From Lachnospiraceae bacterium (GTDB taxonomy: Bacteria; Bacillota; Clostridia; Lachnospirales; Lachnospiraceae): a stretch of DNA of 11,080 bases. The notes under the pieces are model-generated. The model was not told the DNA's origin. It did no database searches and saw only the letters and a program-made list of their open reading frames with translations. Shown here piece by piece: positions 1-6,369 of the stretch. The translations under genes were made by a program, and so were the position numbers. The first letter of the stretch is position 1. Every line of letters begins with the position of its first letter. The stretch spans positions 1 to 11,080 of the forward strand of contig JAEDFR010000078.1 of NCBI GenBank assembly GCA_016297945.1. The letters run 5' to 3'.

Positions 1-17
1 AAGTCTGCATCTAAGGT

Positions 18-59
18 CAAAAACCCCATATATCGCACTTTCAGCACAAATATAGCGGG
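18..59 (-). terminator. possible weak terminator of the amidohydrolase gene
   Basis: Read on the minus strand, a stem with arms at 50-59 and 24-33 (three G-C pairs, a 2x2 internal loop, then five A-U pairs) is followed by a run of five T and a G (plus positions 18-23). It lies about 20 bases past the stop codon of the minus-strand hydrolase. The stem is short and interrupted, so this is a tentative call. Confidence 0.3.
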
Positions 60-80
60 AACCCAAATCCGAAAAGGGTT

Positions 81-956
81 TTATAATTCTAATAGTTGTC
101 CGGCATTTTCTCCCAATATTTTGGAAAGTGCCAAATCGGAGAGACCGGTATTTTTAAGAATCCGGATGCATTCTCCCTGATCAGCCCAGGGACTGTCGCT
201 TCCGAATAAAATGCGGTCAATTCCATGTTTTTTGACAATGTTTTGAAACTCCCCGATTCCAAGCTGGAGTCGGGATGTTTTTTTATCTGCCGGATCACTT
301 TTTTGGAGAGTAGCAGCTTTTGACTTGGGAGAACGAAGCGGCGTCAGCGAAAAAGAAGTATCTAAGTAGACGTCACATCCGGCAATCTGATCAAGAACTT
401 CATCCCAGCAATTCCAGCCTCCCATATGAGCAAGTACCAGTTTTTTTGGATGTAATTCCTTTATTATGGGCAGAATGTGAGACGGTGTTACAAAATCGGC
501 ACCGGGATAGCTGATATCATATCCGGCATGTGTCACAACAATGAGATCCAATTCCATAGCATAGTCTATGATTTTTTTATAGCGTATGTCGTTGAAATAG
601 GTTTTCTGAAAGACCGGATGAAGTTTGATGCCTTTGATTCTATTGTTAGAAAGGTCCTTTAATATATTTTTATAATCTTCATTATCGGGATGGATACCCC
701 CAAATGAGATGATACCTGATTCTGAAAAATGTTCATTCATTTCGATTGCCAGACGGTTAATTGTTTTTTCATGAGCCGGATTGGTTACGACCGGTAACAG
801 AACTGAATAGTCAACGCCGTGATTTTGCATGGAAGAACAAAGGTCCGTTAATGTGCCGGCGATATAGTTTTTGATGTCGGCAGAGGAGGAAAGCTTTGCA
901 ATCGTTGACTGCACAATTTTTTCCGGAAAAGTGTGTGTGTGAAAATCAATAATCAT
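81..956 (-). CDS. amidohydrolase_2-family metal-dependent hydrolase
   Basis: A 291-residue predicted cytoplasmic TIM-barrel hydrolase of the amidohydrolase superfamily. Visible metal and active-site motifs in order are DFHTH near the start (H6, H8), the IKLHP strand (K111, H113), VTHAG (H143), LAHMGG (H177) and the FGSDSPW strand (D254). This pattern and length match Amidohydrolase_2 (PF04909), whose members hydrolyse or decarboxylate small carbonyl substrates; the substrate here cannot be told. The start is supported by an AAGGA ribosome binding site about 10 bases upstream on the minus strand and by DFHTH starting at residue 4. Residues about 206-229 form a lysine- and serine-rich segment between the DTSFSL strand and the last helix pair; I expect a much shorter loop there. 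It is transcribed away from the zinc-ribbon gene and shows no operon partner here. A TatD-like enzyme is the main alternative, but the FGSDSPW ending fits Amidohydrolase_2 better. Confidence 0.85.
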   Translation of the reverse strand: MIIDFHTHTFPEKIVQSTIAKLSSSADIKNYIAGTLTDLCSSMQNHGVDYSVLLPVVTNPAHEKTINRLAIEMNEHFSESGIISFGGIHPDNEDYKNILKDLSNNRIKGIKLHPVFQKTYFNDIRYKKIIDYAMELDLIVVTHAGYDISYPGADFVTPSHILPIIKELHPKKLVLAHMGGWNCWDEVLDQIAGCDVYLDTSFSLTPLRSPKSKAATLQKSDPADKKTSRLQLGIGEFQNIVKKHGIDRILFGSDSPWADQGECIRILKNTGLSDLALSKILGENAGQLLEL

Positions 957-977
957 AGTAAGAAATTCCTTTTTTGG

Positions 978-1007
978 TTGATTTTAAAAGCGTATTTTTA
1001 TTATAAT
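978..1007 (+). promoter_or_regulatory. candidate sigma-A promoter for the zinc-ribbon/rubrerythrin unit
   Basis: TTGATT (978-983) and TATAAT (1002-1007) are separated by 18 bases, giving a start near 1014 and a leader of about 144 bases before the zinc-ribbon gene. ATTATAAT is self-complementary, so the same -10 could also serve the divergent hydrolase gene, although its minus-strand -35 (TCGCAA) is poor. A second, weaker plus-strand option is TTGACT at 1048-1053 with TAGAAT at 1073-1078, but its 19-base spacing is unfavourable. Confidence 0.5.
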
Positions 1008-1157
1008 AGTTTTAGCGGCGGATTGCGAGTATGAAAAGTTAGACCTTTTGACTCTGTTATTATATTATTAATTAGAATGCACCAAGTACTTTTCCATTAT
1101 TCCATTTGGTTGTTTTAACAGACGTTTCGTATTTCTATAGTTTTTGAAGGGGAAAGA

Positions 1158-1973
1158 ATGAAGACAACTTGCGAATTCTGTAATGAATATATATCGGATA
1201 CTGATGAAAATTGTCCTCATTGTGGTGCCAAAAATCCGAATTATAAGAGGGCTAGTCATGAGATACCACAAACGATTGAAGAACTAAAACAATGGTATAA
1301 GGATCACCATCTTCCTCCGGAAGAGGTAACGCGCTTTTTTATCGGTAAGAATTATAAAAAGCCGAAAGCTTTTGGTATTTATGAAGAAAACGGTCGTTTC
1401 ATTGTATACAAAAATAAAGCAAATGGCAGCAGGGCAATCCGTTATGATGGTGCAGATGAAGCATATGCGGTAAATGAACTGTATCTAAAACTAAAGGAAG
1501 AGATTAGCAGACAAAAAAGATCAAATATTTCTGTAGTACGAGAGAAGTCTAAAAAAGAGGGAATCGGAAATTGGCTGTTAAATTTAGACTTACAGAATGT
1601 TTTTGGTTTTTTGGTTGTTTTCGTTATATTAGTAGCAGCATTTATTTTTACTGTTACAAGAATACCAAACGGATATTATCAATATCAGGGTAAGCAGTAT
1701 TACCATTTGGATGACAGTTGGTATGAGTATGATGTATATGATTACAATTGGGAACCTACCGGAGTAGAAAAGGAACTTGAAAAAAATCATGAAGATTATT
1801 TCGAATCCTCTTCATATACTTCCGATATAGAAGCATCGGATTTTTCAGAGACTACTTACTATGAAAATTGGCTTGAAAGTGAAAACGATGATTCCGATTG
1901 GGATTCCGATAGCGATTGGGATTCCGGAAGTGACTGGGATTCCGGTGGAACCGATTGGGACAGTGATTGGTAA
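1158..1973 (+). CDS. membrane-anchored zinc-ribbon protein with DWDS-repeat tail
   Basis: A 271-residue protein of unknown function. Residues 5-22 hold a zinc ribbon, C5xxC8 and C19xxC22. Residues about 34-115 form a compact domain with W46 and a KAFGIYEENGRFIVYKNK core that I recall, without a search, from uncharacterised clostridial zinc-ribbon proteins. A basic stretch (119-134) precedes one transmembrane helix at about 147-167. By the positive-inside rule the zinc ribbon is cytoplasmic and residues 170-271 lie outside. That outer part is rich in Tyr, Asp, Glu and Ser and ends in Asp-Trp repeats (247-271). The start has a good AAGGGG site 5-10 bases upstream. Rubrerythrin follows after 47 bases with no terminator between, so the two are probably cotranscribed. 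The repeats could bind cations or cell-wall polymer, but that is a guess. Confidence 0.85.
   Translation: MKTTCEFCNEYISDTDENCPHCGAKNPNYKRASHEIPQTIEELKQWYKDHHLPPEEVTRFFIGKNYKKPKAFGIYEENGRFIVYKNKANGSRAIRYDGADEAYAVNELYLKLKEEISRQKRSNISVVREKSKKEGIGNWLLNLDLQNVFGFLVVFVILVAAFIFTVTRIPNGYYQYQGKQYYHLDDSWYEYDVYDYNWEPTGVEKELEKNHEDYFESSSYTSDIEASDFSETTYYENWLESENDDSDWDSDSDWDSGSDWDSGGTDWDSDW
1896..1970 (+). repeat. in-frame 18-base repeats encoding DWDSxS units
   Basis: The last codons of the zinc-ribbon gene repeat GATTGGGATTCC with a variable six-base spacer. The units are DWDSDS, DWDSGS, DWDSGGT, DWDS and a final DW. The third unit has one extra codon and the fourth is shortened. Each unit keeps Asp-Trp-Asp-Ser, giving a very acidic, tryptophan-spaced external tail. 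Copies differ mainly at the spacer and at third codon positions, which suggests expansion followed by drift. Confidence 0.9.
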
Positions 1974-2020
1974 AAGAAATTGTCAAATAAGAAAAAATTA
2001 ATTATAAAGGAGAATAAAAA

Positions 2021-2560
2021 ATGGCAAACAAATATGCAGGAACACAGACAGAAAAGAATTTACAGGCAGCTTTCGCCGGTGAATCGCAGGCAAGAAACAA
2101 ATATACTTATTTTGCTTCTAAAGCCAAAAAAGAAGGATTTGAGCAGATTTCCGCTCTTTTCTTAAAAACCGCAGATAATGAAAAAGAACATGCAAAAATG
2201 TGGTTTAAAGAATTAGAAGGAATTGGTTCAACAGCCGAAAATCTGGCCGCAGCCGCAGATGGCGAAAACTATGAATGGACAGATATGTATGAAGAGTTTG
2301 CAAAAACCGCTGAAGCAGAGGGATTTAGCGAATTAGCTGAAAAATTCCGCGGCGTAGCTGCTATTGAGAAAGCACATGAAGAGAGATATCGTGCTTTATT
2401 GAAAAATGTTGAAACAGCTCAGGTATTTGAAAAGAGCGAAGTGAAAGTATGGGAATGCCGCAACTGTGGTCATATTGTAGTCGGAACAAAGGCTCCCGAA
2501 ATCTGCCCGGTATGTGCACATCCCCAGAGCTATTTTGAAGTAAGAAGCGAGAATTATTAA
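2021..2560 (+). CDS. rbr: rubrerythrin
   Basis: A 179-residue cytoplasmic non-haem iron protein that reduces hydrogen peroxide to water in anaerobes, with electrons from rubredoxin or NADH-dependent partners. The N-terminal ferritin-like four-helix domain (about 1-135) carries the expected diiron ligands: E21, E54xxH57, E82xxE85 and E116xxH119. The C-terminal rubredoxin-like domain holds one Fe(Cys)4 site, C146xxC149 and C162xxC165. Length and domain order are those of classical rubrerythrin. An AAAGGAG site (2007-2013) with 7 bases of spacing fixes the ATG at 2021. It follows the zinc-ribbon gene closely and ends before a strong terminator, so it is the last gene of that unit. No ligand is missing, so the enzyme is expected to be active. 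Confidence 0.97.
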   Translation: MANKYAGTQTEKNLQAAFAGESQARNKYTYFASKAKKEGFEQISALFLKTADNEKEHAKMWFKELEGIGSTAENLAAAADGENYEWTDMYEEFAKTAEAEGFSELAEKFRGVAAIEKAHEERYRALLKNVETAQVFEKSEVKVWECRNCGHIVVGTKAPEICPVCAHPQSYFEVRSENY

Positions 2561-2605
2561 TAATCATTACAAGTCATTGCAAATTGAGATAATTGATTAA
2601 TTCTG

Positions 2606-2642
2606 AAAAACCCATGTGAAATTATGGGTTTTTCTTTTTTTT
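2606..2642 (+). terminator. intrinsic terminator after rubrerythrin
   Basis: A perfect 10-bp stem, AAAAACCCAT (2606-2615) with ATGGGTTTTT (2624-2633), closes an 8-base loop and is followed by C and eight T. It sits 45 bases after the rubrerythrin stop codon and separates that unit from the feoB leader. Confidence 0.9.
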
Positions 2643-2663
2643 CGTGTTTTTTAAAAAATGTTG

Positions 2664-2672
2664 TGATATGAT
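2664..2672 (+). promoter_or_regulatory. extended -10 promoter for feoAB
   Basis: TGATATGAT (2664-2672) is an extended -10 element (TG, one base, then TATGAT). The -35 position 17 bases upstream (GTGTTT) is poor, which is usual for extended -10 promoters. A start near 2679 would give a leader of about 238 bases before the FeoAB start codon. No better promoter was found closer to the gene. Confidence 0.5.
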
Positions 2673-2678
2673 ATAGAC

Positions 2679-2916
2679 GAAAAATCTGAGAAGATAATCT
2701 CTCTACGCATACGTTTCTTTATGTACTCTCAGAAAATAATTCTTCGTGAATGGTAGTAATTTAGAAACCATTGCACTAGTAAATTTATGGAAAACAAGAA
2801 CGTAGCTTCAAGGAGAGAGACGGAAATAGTAGAAACAAAGCAATAGAATCAAAAGAGATACATAAATAGCAAGATAAAAATTGTTTAGAAAAAGGACTAA
2901 CAGGACATAAGAAATC
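2679..2916 (+). promoter_or_regulatory. structured 5' leader of feoAB, class unknown
   Basis: The leader begins with a 7-bp stem (2685-2691 with 2727-2733) that encloses a small 5-bp hairpin (2707-2711 with 2720-2724). A second hairpin follows: GTGAATGGT (2746-2754) pairs with ACCATT-G-CAC (2767-2776) with one bulged G. GAGA at 2688-2691 could alternatively pair with TCTC at 2698-2701. The rest (2777-2916) is purine-rich, with no gene I can support and only a weak AGGA site 11 bases before the ATG. I do not recognise a known riboswitch class. Control of iron uptake at this leader is inferred from position only. Confidence 0.4.
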
Positions 2917-5271
2917 ATGACATTAAAAGAATTAAAAATCGGACAGCCTGCCATAATCGATCAGGTTGGCGGGAATGGAGCTTTAAGACAACATTTTCTG
3001 GATATGGGAGTTTTGCCCGGAGCGGAATTAAAAATAGAAAAGTATGCGCCGATGGGTGATCCCATGGAAGTAAGAATTCATGGATATGAACTGACTTTGA
3101 GATTGGATGAAGCAGGACAGATTGAAGTACACGAGATTGAGGAATTGTCGGATGAACAGGAGAAAAAACAGGCAAAGTCCAAATCTGTCAAAGAGCATCC
3201 GGGATTGGGTGAAGATGGTAAATATCATGTGAAGGCCGATGAACATCCGTTAAAGGAAGGAACCAAGATTCACTTTGCGCTTGCCGGTAATCAGAACTGT
3301 GGAAAAACAACCTTATTTAATCAGTTAACCGGTTCTAACCAGCATGTAGGTAATTTTCCGGGAGTAACCGTTGATAGAAAAAGCGGTTGTATCAAAGGTA
3401 ATGAGTTAACAGAGGTTGTTGATTTGCCGGGGATCTATTCTCTTTCTCCATATACCAGTGAAGAAATCGTATCCAGACAATACATATTGAATGAGCATCC
3501 GGAAGGAATTATCAATATCATCGATGCTACAAATATTGAGAGAAATCTCTATCTGACCATGCAGTTAATGGAATTAAATGTTCCGATGGTACTTGCTTTA
3601 AATATGATGGATGAGGTACGTGGTAACGGAGGAACCGTCTATATTAACGAGATGGAATCGATGTTGGGTATTCCGGTCATTCCAATTTCGGCTGCCAAAA
3701 ATGAAGGAATTGATGAACTAATCAATCATGCGCTTCATGTTGCCATGTATCAGGAACACCCCGGAAGAATGGATTTTTGTGAAGAAAATGATCATAACGG
3801 AGCTGTTCATCGTTGTCTGCACGGAATTATGCATCTGATTGAGGATCATGCCAAAACCGCAAACATACCGGTCCGTTTTGCCGCAACGAAACTAGTTGAG
3901 GGTGATGAACGGATTTTGGATAAACTGGAATTGACACAAAATGAAAAAGAAATGTTAGAGCATATCATCTGTCAGATGGAGGAAGAAAGAAACATGGACC
4001 GGGCAGCCGCGATTGCCGATATGCGTTTTTCCTTTATCAAAAAACTGGTCCGCGCCTGTGTGGTAAAGCCGCATGAGAGTAAAGAGAGGGAAAGAAGTCG
4101 CAGGATTGATAAAGTACTGACCGGAAAATATACAGCCATTCCCGCTTTTGTCGGAATTATGGCACTCATTTTTTATCTGACCTTTCATGTCATTGGTGGC
4201 GGATTACAGGAGCTTTTGGAAAATTTGATTGAAAAGCTATCCGTATTGGTTCAACAGGGTATGACTGCGATTCATGTCAATGATGTCATACAGTCTCTGG
4301 TTTTGGATGGAATATTCCAAGGCGTGGGAAGTGTTGTGAGCTTTTTGCCGATTATTGTGACGTTGTTTTTATTTTTGTCTTTGCTGGAAGATACCGGATA
4401 TATGGCGCGGGTTGCTTTTGTCATGGATAAGCTGTTGCGACGTATCGGATTGTCAGGGCGCAGTATTGTTCCGATGTTGATTGGATTTGGATGTTCGGTT
4501 CCCGGTGTTATGGCAAGTCGTACACTGCCTTCACAAAGGGACCGTAAAATGACCATTATGATGGTGCCTTTTATGAGCTGTACGGCAAAGCTTCCGATTT
4601 ATGGTTTTTTTGCCAATGCATTTTTCCCGGGTAAAGAGGCAATCGTCATGATAATTTTGTATTTTACCGGTATTTTTGTCGGAATTATTACGGCAATGAT
4701 TTTAAAGCAGACAAAATTCAAAGGAGAAGCGGTTCCTTTTGTTATGGAATTACCAAATTATCGTATGCCGGGATTGAAAAATGTTATGCAGTTACTATGG
4801 GAAAAGGCAAAGGATTTTTTGGAGAAGGCATTTACCGTTATTTTTTTGGCAACGATTATCATATGGTTTTTACAGACCTTCAGCCTGCATCTGAGTGTCG
4901 TAACCGATTCTAAAGACAGTATTTTAGCTGTTATTGCAGGACTGATTGCGCCGATCTTTAAGCCTTTAGGATTTGGTGACTGGAGAATTTCTACGGCATT
5001 GATGACCGGATTTATTGCAAAGGAAAGTGTGGTATCGACGTTATCTGTCTTGTTTAAATCGACGGAGGGCTTATTTGAAATTCTTACACCTGCTTCCGCA
5101 GCCGCATTATTGGTATTCTGTCTGTTGTATACACCCTGTGTGGCCGCAATCGCATCCATAAAGCGTGAGCTTGGTGCAAAATGGGCAGGTGTCATTATGC
5201 TGATGCAATGTGTCATTGCCTGGATTTGCGCATTTTTGGTTTATTCACTGGCAAGTCTTTGTGGGATCTAA
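2917..5271 (+). CDS. feoB: ferrous iron transporter, FeoA-FeoB fusion
   Basis: A 784-residue inner-membrane Fe(II) transporter. Residues 1-75 are a FeoA SH3-like domain (L5xxLKIGQ, then FLDMGVLPG). A charged linker (76-115) leads to the FeoB G domain, with G1 GNQNCGKT (124-131), the switch region FPGVTVD (147-153), G3 DLPG (169-172), G4 NMMD (229-232) and G5 SAA (258-260). A helical GDI-like region follows, then the membrane domain (about 405-784) with the conserved GFGCSVPGV (C526), PFMSCTAKLP (C555) and CLLYTPC (C736, C741) segments. All nucleotide-binding motifs are intact and the length is that of FeoB plus one FeoA. The start is chosen because FeoA motifs begin at residue 4; the ribosome binding site (AGGA, 11 bases away) is weak. 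FeoA and FeoB are usually separate genes, so the fusion fixes their stoichiometry. No feoC was seen. Confidence 0.97.
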   Translation: MTLKELKIGQPAIIDQVGGNGALRQHFLDMGVLPGAELKIEKYAPMGDPMEVRIHGYELTLRLDEAGQIEVHEIEELSDEQEKKQAKSKSVKEHPGLGEDGKYHVKADEHPLKEGTKIHFALAGNQNCGKTTLFNQLTGSNQHVGNFPGVTVDRKSGCIKGNELTEVVDLPGIYSLSPYTSEEIVSRQYILNEHPEGIINIIDATNIERNLYLTMQLMELNVPMVLALNMMDEVRGNGGTVYINEMESMLGIPVIPISAAKNEGIDELINHALHVAMYQEHPGRMDFCEENDHNGAVHRCLHGIMHLIEDHAKTANIPVRFAATKLVEGDERILDKLELTQNEKEMLEHIICQMEEERNMDRAAAIADMRFSFIKKLVRACVVKPHESKERERSRRIDKVLTGKYTAIPAFVGIMALIFYLTFHVIGGGLQELLENLIEKLSVLVQQGMTAIHVNDVIQSLVLDGIFQGVGSVVSFLPIIVTLFLFLSLLEDTGYMARVAFVMDKLLRRIGLSGRSIVPMLIGFGCSVPGVMASRTLPSQRDRKMTIMMVPFMSCTAKLPIYGFFANAFFPGKEAIVMIILYFTGIFVGIITAMILKQTKFKGEAVPFVMELPNYRMPGLKNVMQLLWEKAKDFLEKAFTVIFLATIIIWFLQTFSLHLSVVTDSKDSILAVIAGLIAPIFKPLGFGDWRISTALMTGFIAKESVVSTLSVLFKSTEGLFEILTPASAAALLVFCLLYTPCVAAIASIKRELGAKWAGVIMLMQCVIAWICAFLVYSLASLCGI

Positions 5272-5357
5272 GTCGTCCGTCAGAATAATGATATCTTTGC
5301 CGCCTCATACTTCGGTTTCTAGCCTTTCTAAGCGGTATGTTCACATAATATTTATTA

Positions 5358-5413
5358 AATGCCCGGTTTCAAAACTCAGACTTCGTCTTCAAACAGTTGA
5401 AACCGGGCATTAT
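5358..5413 (+). terminator. long hairpin after feoAB, probable terminator
   Basis: A perfect 15-bp stem, AATGCCCGGTTTCAA (5358-5372) with its exact complement at 5397-5411, closes a 24-base loop. The loop itself holds AGAC-TTC-GTCT. The bases after it (ATATTTTGTT) are T-rich but not a clean T run. It lies 87 bases after the feoAB stop codon and just before the next promoter, so termination is the simplest role. A dispersed palindromic repeat unit is the alternative. Confidence 0.65.
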
Positions 5414-5432
5414 ATTTTGTTATCATATGTAA

Positions 5433-5461
5433 TTGACATTCATATATGCGATTATTATAAT
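5433..5461 (+). promoter_or_regulatory. perfect consensus sigma-A promoter of the tetR-MCP-MATE unit
   Basis: TTGACA (5433-5438), a 17-base spacer and TATAAT (5456-5461) match the sigma-A consensus at all twelve positions. Transcription should start near 5467-5469 and read through the palindrome and leader into tetR. Such a strong promoter normally needs repression, which fits the operator-like palindrome next to it. Confidence 0.9.
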
Positions 5462-5466
5462 AGATT

Positions 5467-5494
5467 TTAATATATATTGTGCGATATATATTAA
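5467..5494 (+). promoter_or_regulatory. 28-bp palindrome at the start point, candidate TetR operator
   Basis: TTAATATATAT (5467-5477) and its exact complement (5484-5494) flank the six bases TGTGCG. The palindrome begins 6 bases after the -10 box and covers the expected start of transcription, a classical repressor site. Size and symmetry suit a TetR dimer or pair of dimers. It would also form a hairpin at the very 5' end of the RNA. The arms are pure A/T, which lowers specificity, so the assignment to the adjacent TetR is an inference. Confidence 0.65.
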
Positions 5495-5511
5495 GAACTA
5501 TTTTTGAAAGC

Positions 5512-5629
5512 ACACTTTAATATTACAATTATGTGGTTGAGAAAGTATGCGATTCTACCTATAGACTGCATGGCAACGTAACTGCGATAGAATATGCAAA
5601 TTTCGTGGGAAAACAATTGTAAAAAGTGT
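5512..5629 (+). promoter_or_regulatory. nested stem-loop leader upstream of tetR, class unknown
   Basis: The leader can fold into nested helices: ACACTTT (5512-5518) with 5623-5629, then TTACAATT (5523-5530) with 5615-5622 (the right arm is continuous; the left has a 4-base bulge), GAAA (5541-5544) with 5601-5604, TGC (5548-5550) with 5596-5598, and ATTCTA (5552-5557) with TAGAAT (5588-5593). The tip contains ATG-GCAA-CGT, a possible GNRA tetraloop. The outer helix ends only 7 bases before the AAAAGGGG ribosome binding site. I recognise no known riboswitch consensus. Short helices in AT-rich DNA can arise by chance; the outer 15 bp are the strongest part. Confidence 0.4.
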
Positions 5630-5650
5630 AATAACAAAAGGGGCAGTACT

Positions 5651-6274
5651 ATGGCACCAAGAAACAAATTTTCCAGAGATGAAATGATAGAAAGAGCGGT
5701 ACAGGTGGTTCGAAAACAGGGAATAGGAGCCCTTACCGCAAAATCTTTGGCAAATGAGCTCGGAGTATCCACACAACCGGTCTTTACGTGCTTTCATACG
5801 ATTGAAGAGGTCCGGCGGGAAGTGGTAAATGCGGCAAAATTATTATATGATGATTATGTGAAAGAAGGACTTTGCAACGATATACTGTTTTTGGGTTTTG
5901 GTATGCACTACATCCGGTTTGCAAAAGAAGAACCGGAATTGTATCGATTGTTGTTTTTATCAACGGATCAAAGCGAAGGAAACAGTGCTTTTGGAGAGAT
6001 GAATGCATCCTTAGAACTGGTCACAGATTCGATGCAAGAGACATATCATATCGATGCAAAAACAGCAGAGCGTTATTTTCGAGATATGTGGCTGGTTGCT
6101 CACAGTCTTGCTACGCTTATTGTGACAGGGTCATGTCCTTATACGGATCAGGAAATCGGCAGAATTCTGACCGGATTTAGTATCGGTCATTGCATGGCGA
6201 TTAAGGAAATTCCGGGATTTGTAGAGGATAATTATGATAAGGATGCAATATTTCGGGAGCTTATAAAAAAGTAA
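5651..6274 (+). CDS. TetR-family transcriptional regulator
   Basis: A 207-residue DNA-binding repressor. Residues 8-55 form the TetR_N domain with the helix-turn-helix at about 28-50 (LTAKSLANELGVSTQPVFTCF). The C-terminal part has YIRFAKEEPELYRLLF (87-102), typical of the WHG-type TetR ligand and dimer domain, and W147 further on. The ATG at 5651 is preferred over an upstream in-frame TTG at 5594 because AAAAGGGG lies 7 bases before it and MAPRNKFSRDEMI is a usual TetR beginning. It is the first gene after a consensus promoter with an overlapping palindrome, so autorepression is likely. No terminator is visible before the chemoreceptor gene 95 bases downstream, so the regulator probably controls that gene and the exporter too. 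The inducer is unknown. Confidence 0.92.
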   Translation: MAPRNKFSRDEMIERAVQVVRKQGIGALTAKSLANELGVSTQPVFTCFHTIEEVRREVVNAAKLLYDDYVKEGLCNDILFLGFGMHYIRFAKEEPELYRLLFLSTDQSEGNSAFGEMNASLELVTDSMQETYHIDAKTAERYFRDMWLVAHSLATLIVTGSCPYTDQEIGRILTGFSIGHCMAIKEIPGFVEDNYDKDAIFRELIKK

Positions 6275-6369
6275 AGTGTAAGATGGAAATAAGATTTTTC
6301 GAAACGGATAAAAGAATTTTGAATAATTGGTAAAGCAGAGAATTGTGTAGGAAAACCGGAGGGAAAGAT

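Noticed and set aside
61..84. ACCC/GGGT hairpin with TTTT on the plus strand near the left edge
   Set aside because: Only four to five base pairs with an 11-base loop, and no plus-strand gene enters the window that it could terminate.
1980..2008. TTGTCA-N17-TATAAA promoter-like sequence just before rubrerythrin
   Set aside because: Its start point would fall near 2014, after the AAAGGAG ribosome binding site that overlaps the -10 box, so the message would lack its own site.
2688..2703. GAGAAGATAATCTCTC as a Fur-type box
   Set aside because: Only the left half resembles a Fur/Per half-site; the right half does not match, and the symmetry is better explained by RNA pairing.
2787..2846. 19-codon ORF in the feoAB leader (MENKNVASRRE...)
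   Set aside because: No ribosome binding site before its ATG and no recognisable content; short ORFs are expected by chance.
4758..5216. 152-codon open frame antisense to feoAB
   Set aside because: It is fully inside the well-supported FeoB membrane domain, has no ribosome binding site and resembles no protein.
6290..6311. ACGGATAA before the MCP gene, resembling a sigma-28 (flagellar) -10 element
   Set aside because: No TAAA-type -35 lies at the required spacing of about 15 bases; the nearest true TAAA is 28 bases away.
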